Shown in pieces: positions 1 through 6,034 of a stretch of 7,140 nucleotides of DNA. Both the position numbers and the translations under genes were made by a program. The stretch comes from Legionellaceae bacterium (GTDB lineage: Bacteria > Pseudomonadota > Gammaproteobacteria > Legionellales > Legionellaceae): assembly GCA_947473535.1 (NCBI GenBank), contig CANJFK010000043.1:1-7140 (forward strand), in the 5' to 3' direction. The notes under the pieces were generated by a model. The model ran no database searches. It saw only the letters and a list, made by a program, of their open reading frames with translations, and was not told the origin of the DNA. Each line of letters begins with the position of its first letter. Positions within the stretch are counted from its first letter, which is position 1.

Positions 1-364
1 ACATAAACCTGGTGTGAGTCAGGTGTTAACGGTGCGTGAGCATTGCCGTTTTGAGTTGCATCGCGCGCCAGACTCGCCCTCATTGGATGTTTTATTACGG
101 CGCTTTTCGTTGTTGGATTTCGGCGATGTGCCATGTAATCTCTTATCAGCAGGCTTGCTGAGGCGAGTTGGGCTATTGCGTTTATTTATGTCAAATGCAC
201 CTCTTTGGCTATTAGATGAACCATTGGTTGCATTGGACCAAGACGCGTTAGACATGATGATGATTTGTATAAAGGAACATCTGAAGAATGGCGGTCAGAT
301 TGTACTAACGTCACATCAACCGTTGCCTTTGCGTGGTGAAAATTGCCAGGTGTATTGTTTATGA
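1..364 (+). CDS. ccmA: CcmA, haem exporter ATP-binding subunit (5' end outside window)
   Basis: This is the C-terminal half of the cytoplasmic ABC ATPase that, with CcmB, powers release of holo-CcmE from the CcmCD complex. The reading frame is open from the first complete codon at 2-4. It starts with HKPGV, which matches the GHQPGI segment of E. coli CcmA, so the GTG at 14 is internal and the true start lies upstream, with Walker A. Visible motifs are the ABC signature at 143-160 (LSAGLL followed by RRVG), Walker B at 203-223 (LWLLDEP), a D-loop ALD just after it, and the switch histidine at 314-316 in TSHQPL. The signature is odd: E. coli has LSAGQQRR, and here both glutamines are leucines. 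The stretch before it (TVREHCRFE against TALENLHFY) is also divergent. The stop overlaps the ccmB start as ATGA. The family assignment is secure; full ATPase activity cannot be judged without the 5' half. Confidence 0.93.
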   Translation, partial: HKPGVSQVLTVREHCRFELHRAPDSPSLDVLLRRFSLLDFGDVPCNLLSAGLLRRVGLLRLFMSNAPLWLLDEPLVALDQDALDMMMICIKEHLKNGGQIVLTSHQPLPLRGENCQVYCL

Positions 365-1041
365 TAAATCTCTTCAGACTCTTTAAATTCCAATTATCAA
401 GAGAAATACGGCTGAATTTGCGACAATTTCGATTAATTATTAATTCGTGCTTGTTTTTTTTGATGATCATGATTTTTTTCCCGTTAACGATGCCGCCTGA
501 TGTTGCGCTGTTGCGCACAATAGCGCCTGGTCTGGTCTGGATTGCCGTGTTATTGTCATTATTTTTGTCTGCTGAGCGTTTGTTTCAGCAAGATTATGAT
601 GATGGCGTGATTGAGCAATGGTTAGTATCAGGCTATCCCATTAGTGTGTTCGTGGGTGCAAAAATAGTGGTTCATTGGGTGTTGAATTTATTGCCTATGT
701 TGATGTTTTGTCCCGTCCTGGCTATTATTTTTGCACTTGGTGGGTATGAAACCGTGATGTTAATGTTGAGTCTTTTGTGTGGAACGCCAGCAATCCTTGC
801 GCTCTGTGCATTAGCCGCGGCCTTTAGTACGAGTTTAAAACAAAAAGGATTATTAATGGCGCTGATTTTATTGCCGTTGACCATACCTGTGATGATTTTT
901 GGCAGTGGTACGTTACTCGCGGCCATGCAAGGATTGTCTGTTCACGGTTATTTAGCGTTGTTGTTGGCCATGTCATTAATCACCGTTGTTTTTTTGCCTT
1001 TTGCGATTGCTGGCGTGATTCGGATTAATCTGGTGGATTGA
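361..1041 (+). CDS. ccmB: CcmB, haem exporter membrane subunit
   Basis: Integral inner-membrane partner of CcmA in the ABC complex that drives holo-CcmE release. The 226-residue product has about six hydrophobic segments, roughly at residues 26-46, 53-71, 100-126, 130-155, 163-185 and 195-222, as usual for CcmB. Family landmarks are IAPGLVW (residues 54-60), AERLFQQDYDDG (71-82), GTP (141-143) and LPLTIPVMIFG (171-181), all close to E. coli CcmB. I chose the ATG at 361 rather than the in-frame TTG at 343. It gives an N-terminus (MINLFRLFKFQL) like E. coli MFWRIFRLEL, makes the typical ATGA overlap with ccmA, and has AGGTG at 348-352 at good ribosome-binding distance. A 52-base gap follows before ccmC, the only such gap in the operon. 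Confidence 0.96.
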   Translation: MINLFRLFKFQLSREIRLNLRQFRLIINSCLFFLMIMIFFPLTMPPDVALLRTIAPGLVWIAVLLSLFLSAERLFQQDYDDGVIEQWLVSGYPISVFVGAKIVVHWVLNLLPMLMFCPVLAIIFALGGYETVMLMLSLLCGTPAILALCALAAAFSTSLKQKGLLMALILLPLTIPVMIFGSGTLLAAMQGLSVHGYLALLLAMSLITVVFLPFAIAGVIRINLVD

Positions 1042-1054
1042 AGACATCAAACCA

Positions 1055-1063
1055 TGCTAAAAT
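1055..1063 (+). promoter_or_regulatory. Possible extended -10 promoter ahead of ccmC
   Basis: The ccmB-ccmC gap contains TGCTAAAAT, a TGn extended -10 followed by TAAAAT (5 of 6 match to TATAAT). It would start transcription near 1070, about 24 bases before the ccmC ATG. No good -35 is visible: TGGATT at 1034-1039, with an 18-base spacer, matches TTGACA at only 3 of 6 positions. Extended -10 promoters can work with a poor -35. It could give ccmCDEFGHI expression independent of ccmAB. This is inferred from a short motif in AT-rich DNA and may be chance. Confidence 0.3.
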
Positions 1064-1093
1064 GCCCCTCTTTTTCTGACCTAATTGTTCCCT

Positions 1094-1834
1094 ATGTGGA
1101 AATTATTCTATCAATTGGCCGCGCCGAAGCTGTTCTATCGTTTATCAGGCAAATGGATCCCATGGCTTGCCGTGAGCGCCTTTTTTGTCTTAACGGTTGG
1201 CATTGTTTGGGGCTTGGTTTTCGCGCCGTCTGATTACCAGCAAGGTGATGCGTTCCGCATTATCTATGTGCACGTGCCGTGTGCTTTTTTGTCGATGGCG
1301 CTCTTTGCTTGGATGGGTTTTCTTGCCCTGTTATTACTGGTCTGGCGGATTAAAATGGCCGGTATTATGCTGAGTATGTGCGCACAAACCGGTGCTTGCA
1401 TGACCTTTTTGGCGTTGATTACAGGTAGTATTTGGGGGAAACCCATGTGGGGAACATGGTGGGTTTGGGACGCGCGCTTGACCTCCGAATTAATTTTATT
1501 GTTTCTTTATGGTGCTATTCTTGCCGTGGGTAATGCGTATCAAAATAAAGAGCAAGGTGATAAAATTGTTGCTATTTTAACCCTTGTTGGTTTGGTCGAT
1601 TTGCCGATTATTCATTATTCAGTGTATTGGTGGAATACGTTGCATCAAGGATCAACGTTATCGGTTTTTGCCAAGCCTAAAATTGCCGCCAGCATGATGT
1701 ATCCTTTGATAGTCACGTTGGTTGGTTTTTCTCTTTATTGTTTGTTGATTATTGTGTTGAAGGCACGCAATGAATTGCTGCTGCGGGAGCGTCGTCAACA
1801 TTGGGTTCGGGCAGTCGTTGGAGATGAGGTATGA
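1094..1834 (+). CDS. ccmC: CcmC, haem-handling protein that loads CcmE
   Basis: Inner-membrane haem-handling protein that presents haem to CcmE for covalent attachment. The 246-residue product matches E. coli CcmC closely enough that key residues fall at the same numbers. The axial-type histidines are His60 (IIYVHVP) and His184 (WNTLHQGS), and the periplasmic tryptophan-rich WWD motif WGTWWVWD is at 119-126. Six membrane segments are visible, near residues 21-43, 61-84, 92-114, 130-150, 157-176 and 202-223. The start is ATG 1094 (MWKLFYQLA against E. coli MWKTLHQLA) rather than the in-frame TTG at 1085. There is no clear Shine-Dalgarno sequence before it, unlike several neighbours. The stop overlaps ccmD as ATGA. 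Confidence 0.97.
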   Translation: MWKLFYQLAAPKLFYRLSGKWIPWLAVSAFFVLTVGIVWGLVFAPSDYQQGDAFRIIYVHVPCAFLSMALFAWMGFLALLLLVWRIKMAGIMLSMCAQTGACMTFLALITGSIWGKPMWGTWWVWDARLTSELILLFLYGAILAVGNAYQNKEQGDKIVAILTLVGLVDLPIIHYSVYWWNTLHQGSTLSVFAKPKIAASMMYPLIVTLVGFSLYCLLIIVLKARNELLLRERRQHWVRAVVGDEV

Positions 1835-1992
1835 ATTTATTTCTGCATTGGTTCGCGATGAATGGTTACGCAAACTATATCTGGCCGGCCTACGGCTTGG
1901 TTGGTGGCGTATTAATCTTGAATCTATTTCATATTAAATGGCAAAATATACGCTCGCGAAAACTATTGCAACACTGGTTTAATCGAACATGA
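1831..1992 (+). CDS. ccmD: CcmD, small membrane protein of the CcmABCD complex
   Basis: A 53-codon gene. CcmD is a small single-span inner-membrane protein that stabilises the CcmC-CcmE complex and is needed for release of holo-CcmE by CcmAB. The product begins [33 protein letters not shown] (residues 8-22) is the recognisable family signature (compare FAMGGYA-Y-W--YG). It is followed by one hydrophobic span to about residue 34 and a basic tail (K36, R41, R43, K44, R52). The start overlaps the ccmC stop (ATGA) and has GGAG at 1820-1823, seven bases upstream. The stop at 1990-1992 overlaps the ccmE ATG at 1989. Position between ccmC and ccmE supports the call. Confidence 0.93.
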   Translation: MNLFLHWFAMNGYANYIWPAYGLVGGVLILNLFHIKWQNIRSRKLLQHWFNRT

Positions 1993-2423
1993 ATGCAGTC
2001 CGCAAACGTAAAATGCTTATTCTGTTGATGATGGTTACGGTAATTGGCATCGCAGCGGGGCTTACTTTGTATGCTTTACGTCAAAATATAAGTTTGTTTT
2101 ATACGCCTAGTCAAATTGCGACGGGGAAGGCGCCCGTGCATCAATATATTCGCGCAGGTGGTGTTGTTGTGCCCGGAAGTATTTTACGAGGGGCGCATGA
2201 CTTATCGATTCGCTTTAAAATCACGGATTATCAACACACGGTCGATGTAGTGTACCAAGGCATATTACCTGATCTCTTTCGTGAGGGGCAAGGCATTGTA
2301 GCTCAAGGTCAACTAATTGATAATAAAGAATTTCAGGCAAAAGAAGTGCTGGCCAAACACGATGAAAATTACATGCCTCCCGAAGTAAAAGATGCATTAA
2401 ACAAAGCGAAGAGGCCAGGATGA
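1989..2423 (+). CDS. ccmE: CcmE, periplasmic haem chaperone
   Basis: Membrane-anchored periplasmic haem chaperone that binds haem covalently from CcmC and passes it to CcmF. The 144-residue product has a basic N-terminus (RKRK at residues 5-8), a signal anchor at about 9-30 and a periplasmic OB-fold beta-barrel. Landmarks are [13 protein letters not shown] (55-67) and [16 protein letters not shown] (92-107). The haem-attachment segment [13 protein letters not shown] (121-133) carries His124, the covalent haem ligand (His130 in E. coli), and Tyr128 (Tyr134), so this is the histidine-type CcmE. The polar tail after the PP is normal. The start overlaps the ccmD stop with no clear Shine-Dalgarno sequence, suggesting translational coupling. 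The stop overlaps ccmF as ATGA. Confidence 0.97.
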   Translation: MNAVRKRKMLILLMMVTVIGIAAGLTLYALRQNISLFYTPSQIATGKAPVHQYIRAGGVVVPGSILRGAHDLSIRFKITDYQHTVDVVYQGILPDLFREGQGIVAQGQLIDNKEFQAKEVLAKHDENYMPPEVKDALNKAKRPG

Positions 2424-4369
2424 TTGCAGAAATAGGTTTGTTTTCTCTCGTGTTGGCTTTATTTTTTTCAATGTTGCTTGTCGTTGTACCAACGCTTGGT
2501 TTGTGGTGGAAAAAGCCGCATTGGCAACGTGCATCTACGGTTTATGTTGTTGGACAATTCGTGTTTATCACCTTGGCTTATTGCTGTTTGACCCTGTGTT
2601 TTCTGCGCGATGATTTCACTGTGGTTTATGTGCTGACTAATTCTAGCTTATCACTACCCTGGTTTTATAAATTATGTGCCGTTTGGGGTGGGCATGAAGG
2701 TTCGATGTTGTTATGGGTGGCTATTTTAAGTCTCTGGATGCTCGCCGTCACCGTGTTTAGTCGAACGCTAGATGACGCGATCCGCGTGCGGGTTCTGGTT
2801 GTTCTCGGTGGACTGAGCATTGGTTTTATCCTGTTTTTGCTCATGACATCCAATCCGTTTACACGCCAATTTCAACTATTAGATAGCCCAGGGCGCGATT
2901 TGAACCCGTTGTTGCAAGATCCTGGATTTTTATTTCATCCGCCCATGCTCTATATGGGTTATGTTGGATTTTCTGTGGCCTTTGCCTTTGCAATAGCAGC
3001 GCTTTGGATAGGGCGGGTTGAAACAGCGTGGGCGAAGTGGACCAGACCTTGGACGCTTGCGGCCTGGTGTTGTTTGACGGCTGGGATTACGTTAGGTAGT
3101 TGGTGGGCTTATCGTGAGTTAGGCTGGGGAGGCTGGTGGTTTTGGGATCCGGTTGAAAATGCGTCATTCATGCCGTGGTTGGTTGGAACGGCATTGATCC
3201 ACTCGCTTGCTGTCAGCGAGCAGCGCCAGCAATTTATAGCCTGGACGTTGCTTTTGGCCATTAGTGCTTTTTCGTTGAGTTTAGTGGGTACTTTTTTGGT
3301 GCGGTCAGGTGTTTTAACATCGGTGCATGCGTTTGCGGTTGATCCACAACGTGGTTTGTATATTTTGATGTTTTTATGCGTGGTGATTGGTGGTTCGTTA
3401 CTCTTGTTTACATTTCGGGCACAAACCATCCAACGTCGAGATAATCCGGCACCTGTTTCGCGCGAGAGTGCCTTGTTACTGAATAATGTTTTTCTCGCTG
3501 TTGCGATGTTGACTGTATTGATGGGGACGGTTTATCCCTTGCTCATTGATGGTCTTGGTTTAGGTAAGTTGTCGGTTGGCGCGCCTTATTTTAATGCGGT
3601 GTTTATTCCGCTCATGATTCCCTTATTATTGTTGATGGGTATTGGTGTACATTTGCATTGGCAACGGGATAGTTTTAAACGAGTCCTTACGAAGTTAAGC
3701 GGTGTGATCGGACTAAGTATATGTTTACCGCTGGTATTACTTATGCTGTTAGAACATCAGATCAACGGCTCAGTATGGTTGGGTTTAATGTTAGCGTGTT
3801 GGATTATCTTAAGTACACTCAAAGCGCTACAGAATAGATTAAAGCAGCGCGGTGTGCGTGGTCTAAGCCTCGCTTTTTGTGGCATGGTGATTGCGCATTG
3901 GGGTGTTGCGTTCAGCGTGATTGGTATTGCGGTTTCAACTGGATACGGCGTTCAAGACGATGTGAGAATGTCTCCGGGTCAACACGCGATGCTTGCGGGT
4001 TATCGTATTGAATTTATGAGTGAAGCAACTTTATCAGGCCCAAATTATCACGGGAGCAGGGCGCGTTTCATGGTCAGCTCCCGCGATCAAAATAGCATCA
4101 TCTATCCGGAGAAACGGATCTATAATGTGGGTGAAATGCCCATGACGGAGTCGGCCATTGATGTGACCCCTTTTCGTGATATTTATATCGCATTAGGTGA
4201 GCCACTTGGCGAGACAGCTTGGTCCGTGCGCTTGTATTATAAGCCTTTTATACGGTGGATTTGGTGGGGTGGTTTCATGATGTTAGCGGGTGGATTATTC
4301 GCCTTGGCTGATCGACGCTATTACGCCTCGCGGACTAAACAACCGATGTGCACGCGTGGAGCAATTTGA
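2420..4369 (+). CDS. ccmF: CcmF, haem lyase core subunit of cytochrome c maturation
   Basis: Large polytopic inner-membrane protein that receives haem from CcmE and, with CcmH and CcmI, ligates it to apocytochrome c. The 649 residues match E. coli CcmF (about 647) in length and landmarks. [11 protein letters not shown] is at residues 89-99. The WWD domain [12 protein letters not shown] is at 236-247. The four conserved histidines are His173 ([10 protein letters not shown]), His261 (ALIHSLAV), His303 (SVHAFAVDP) and His493 ([11 protein letters not shown]). Hydrophobic segments fill most of the protein. A periplasmic loop spans about 512-605, ending in a segment beginning RLYYKPF (604-610), and a final membrane span is near 612-630. 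The start is ATG 2420, overlapping the ccmE stop, with GAGG at 2411-2414. The stop shares one base with the ccmG ATG (TGATG). Confidence 0.98.
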   Translation: MIAEIGLFSLVLALFFSMLLVVVPTLGLWWKKPHWQRASTVYVVGQFVFITLAYCCLTLCFLRDDFTVVYVLTNSSLSLPWFYKLCAVWGGHEGSMLLWVAILSLWMLAVTVFSRTLDDAIRVRVLVVLGGLSIGFILFLLMTSNPFTRQFQLLDSPGRDLNPLLQDPGFLFHPPMLYMGYVGFSVAFAFAIAALWIGRVETAWAKWTRPWTLAAWCCLTAGITLGSWWAYRELGWGGWWFWDPVENASFMPWLVGTALIHSLAVSEQRQQFIAWTLLLAISAFSLSLVGTFLVRSGVLTSVHAFAVDPQRGLYILMFLCVVIGGSLLLFTFRAQTIQRRDNPAPVSRESALLLNNVFLAVAMLTVLMGTVYPLLIDGLGLGKLSVGAPYFNAVFIPLMIPLLLLMGIGVHLHWQRDSFKRVLTKLSGVIGLSICLPLVLLMLLEHQINGSVWLGLMLACWIILSTLKALQNRLKQRGVRGLSLAFCGMVIAHWGVAFSVIGIAVSTGYGVQDDVRMSPGQHAMLAGYRIEFMSEATLSGPNYHGSRARFMVSSRDQNSIIYPEKRIYNVGEMPMTESAIDVTPFRDIYIALGEPLGETAWSVRLYYKPFIRWIWWGGFMMLAGGLFALADRRYYASRTKQPMCTRGAI

Positions 4370-4902
4370 TGAAAATGATATTTTTACGGCTCATTCCACT
4401 GATTTTATTTGTCCTGTTAGTTAGTTTTTTTTGGCGAGGTTTGTCATTGGATCCGCAAGATTTACCTTCTGTTCAACTGGGCAAGCAACTGCCTTTGTTT
4501 CAATTGCCAGTATTAGGCGATCAAACGGCGCCGTTTACCCCGGCTACCATGCGTGGTCAGGTCGTTATCTTGAATATCTGGGCGAGCTGGTGTGCTGCGT
4601 GTGCAGACGAGCAGGTTTTTTTGCTGCAGTTGGCGCGTGAAGGAATGCCAATTTATGGCATTAATTACAAAGATAATCGTCACGACGCATTAAAATGGTT
4701 ATCCGAGTGGGGCAACCCTTATCAAATGATAGGTGTTGATACGTCTGGTCGGGTCGCCATTGATTTGGGTGTTTATGGTGCGCCGGAAACGTTTTTGATT
4801 GATAAGGAAGGGACGATTCGTTACCGTCACGCTGGCGCATTGAGTGCAGCGGTTTGGCAGCAAGCGTTTGTGCCACGGATTCAGCAATTGGAGGGGGCAT
4901 AA
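4369..4902 (+). CDS. ccmG: CcmG (DsbE), membrane-anchored thiol-disulfide oxidoreductase
   Basis: Periplasmic thioredoxin-fold reductant that keeps the haem-binding cysteines of apocytochrome c (and CcmH) reduced, with electrons coming from a DsbD/CcdA-type protein not in this window. The 177-residue product has a signal anchor at about residues 4-22 and a thioredoxin-like domain from about 35. The active site is WASWCAAC (71-78; Cys75, Cys78), with Glu81 three residues on, as in E. coli CcmG. The cis-proline is Pro139 in GVYGAPETFLID, followed by IRYRHAGALS, both hallmarks of CcmG. The CXXC core is AA rather than the E. coli PT. The start is ATG 4369 ([10 protein letters not shown]), supported by GGAG at 4358-4361 seven bases upstream. 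An in-frame GTG at 4348 would lie inside ccmF without benefit. Confidence 0.97.
   Translation: MKMIFLRLIPLILFVLLVSFFWRGLSLDPQDLPSVQLGKQLPLFQLPVLGDQTAPFTPATMRGQVVILNIWASWCAACADEQVFLLQLAREGMPIYGINYKDNRHDALKWLSEWGNPYQMIGVDTSGRVAIDLGVYGAPETFLIDKEGTIRYRHAGALSAAVWQQAFVPRIQQLEGA
4890..4896 (+). promoter_or_regulatory. Strong ribosome binding site for ccmH
   Basis: GGAGGGG lies at the very end of ccmG, with eight bases between the GGAGG core and the ATG at 4903. It is the best Shine-Dalgarno match in the window and decides the ccmH start in favour of 4903. The internal ATG at 4951 has only a GAAGAG placed too close to it. Confidence 0.7.
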
Positions 4903-5352
4903 ATGAATGGTTTTTGCATCACCACCTTGATTCCGTTTGCCTCGAAGAGCATGGCACGAAATGGATTTAGACTAATTGTTGCCTTCACCCTGCTTTTTTT
5001 CATAGCAACAACCGTTTCGGCCAATACGCTCTACCCGTTAGATACACCAAAGCAAGACGCACAATTTAGCCACTTACTGCGTTCTTTACGCTGCCTTGTT
5101 TGTCAAAATCAGGATTTAGCTGATTCAAACGCGGGTTTAGCTAACGATTTACGTAATGAAGTATACAATCTGGTGAAAGATGGGCAAACCGATGATGAAA
5201 TTATTCATTATTTAACCGCACGTTATGGTGATTTTATTTTATTTGAACCACCTGTCAAAGCCATTACGGCATTGCTATGGTTTGGTCCAGCTTTGTTTAT
5301 GGTATTGGGGTTGCTGATTTTTTGGCGGACTTGTCTGAGGCAAACAGCATGA
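4903..5352 (+). CDS. ccmH: CcmH, dithiol subunit of the cytochrome c haem ligation complex
   Basis: Periplasmic membrane-anchored protein whose two cysteines act on apocytochrome c thiols in partnership with CcmG and CcmF. The 149-residue product carries the family motif LRCLVCQNQ (residues 62-70; Cys64, Cys67), then a helical bundle (ADSNAGLANDLR, ending at RYGDFILFEPP), and a single C-terminal membrane span at about 122-141. It corresponds to the N-terminal half of E. coli CcmH, in which CcmH and CcmI are fused. The N-terminus is unusually long: a normal signal peptide with cleavage likely after VSA at residue 40 begins at Met17 (nt 4951), preceded by 16 extra residues. ATG 4903 directly abuts the ccmG stop (TAAATG) and has a strong GGAGG, so I prefer it. 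The stop overlaps ccmI. Confidence 0.95.
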   Translation: MNGFCITTLIPFASKSMARNGFRLIVAFTLLFFIATTVSANTLYPLDTPKQDAQFSHLLRSLRCLVCQNQDLADSNAGLANDLRNEVYNLVKDGQTDDEIIHYLTARYGDFILFEPPVKAITALLWFGPALFMVLGLLIFWRTCLRQTA

Positions 5353-6011
5353 TGAGTGAATGGTGTTTGTACCTTGGTTTTATGATTCTTTTACTGACTG
5401 CTTTGGTGATTGCACTTTATCCACTCCGACAGCATAGGATAGGGGTTATACTGCTGGTACCTTTGTTTACGATTGTCATTGGTGTAGCCTATTGGTATTG
5501 GGGGACGTGGCTTGATTGGCGACTTTATTTGAAGCAAACCATTCAGCAGCAGCAAGTGCACGCTTTATTGCAAACAATCCATGGTTCTGATGAATTAATT
5601 AACAAGCTTAAGGCACGCTTGAACGAGAAGCCTAAAAGCGCACGTGGCTGGTATTTGTTAGGTCGACTATACGCCAGCCAGAATCAATGGCAACAAGCGA
5701 ATGACGCATTTGCAACGGCTCATCGGCTGAAACCATCAGATGAACAGGTAACGGTAAATTATATACAAAGTTTATGGCAATTAAATCACCAGGAATATAA
5801 TAATACCATTCGCGATTTGTTGAAAGCGCTGGTGAAAGGCAATCCCAACCAACCTGACGCATTGGCGATGTTGGCGATGGATGCATACATGAGTCAGGTA
5901 TACCAGCAAGCGATTGATTATTGGCAGAGGTTGCTTCTGCTCGCGCCGCCACAGTCAGAAGAAGCACAAGCTATCCGTAAGGCCATTGCGAAAGCTCAGC
6001 AGAATATTTGA
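5349..6011 (+). CDS. ccmI: CcmI-like TPR protein, apocytochrome c chaperone (compact form)
   Basis: Membrane-anchored TPR protein expected to bind the C-terminus of apocytochrome c and deliver it to CcmF/CcmH. The 220-residue product has two membrane spans, at about residues 7-24 and 31-50, joined by only about six residues. A Gln-rich amphipathic stretch (62-78) follows, then TPR-like repeats at about 98-131 (ARGWYLLGRLYASQNQWQQA), 132-165 and 168-201. It resembles the C-terminal half of the fused E. coli CcmH and is far shorter than stand-alone CcmI proteins of about 400 residues, lacking their long inter-helix loop. The start is ATG 5349 (ATGATG), overlapping the ccmH stop, with GAGG at 5337-5340. 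The same frame is open back to 5277 inside ccmH, but that extension resembles nothing. Last gene of the operon. Confidence 0.88.
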   Translation: MMSEWCLYLGFMILLLTALVIALYPLRQHRIGVILLVPLFTIVIGVAYWYWGTWLDWRLYLKQTIQQQQVHALLQTIHGSDELINKLKARLNEKPKSARGWYLLGRLYASQNQWQQANDAFATAHRLKPSDEQVTVNYIQSLWQLNHQEYNNTIRDLLKALVKGNPNQPDALAMLAMDAYMSQVYQQAIDYWQRLLLLAPPQSEEAQAIRKAIAKAQQNI

Positions 6012-6034
6012 TGAAATAACGGTGACGTTTCACA
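6012..6034. other. Convergent junction between ccmI and the minus-strand gene
   Basis: Only 23 bases separate the ccmI stop from the stop of the opposing gene. I see no GC-rich hairpin followed by a T-run on either strand; the best stem is four base pairs (GTGA-CGTT-TCAC at 6022-6033). Transcripts from the two sides probably overlap at their 3' ends or end by Rho or by collision. Confidence 0.5.

Noticed and set aside
186..518. Minus-strand open frame antisense to ccmA/ccmB
   Set aside because: It resembles no known protein family and lies wholly opposite well-supported ccmA and ccmB coding sequence. It is a shadow frame.
3109..3429. Minus-strand open frame of about 106 codons inside ccmF
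   Set aside because: It lies opposite the highly conserved WWD region of ccmF and has low-complexity, family-less sequence.
5318..5323. Run of six T within ccmH just before the ccmI overlap, considered as a -1 frameshift site fusing CcmH to CcmI
   Set aside because: In the ccmH frame the codons are ATT TTT TGG, which do not form a proper slippery heptamer. The ATGATG start with GAGG explains ccmI expression without frameshifting.
5632..5967. Minus-strand open frame antisense to the ccmI TPR region
   Set aside because: No recognisable domain, and the plus-strand frame encodes clear TPR-like repeats with its own ribosome binding site.
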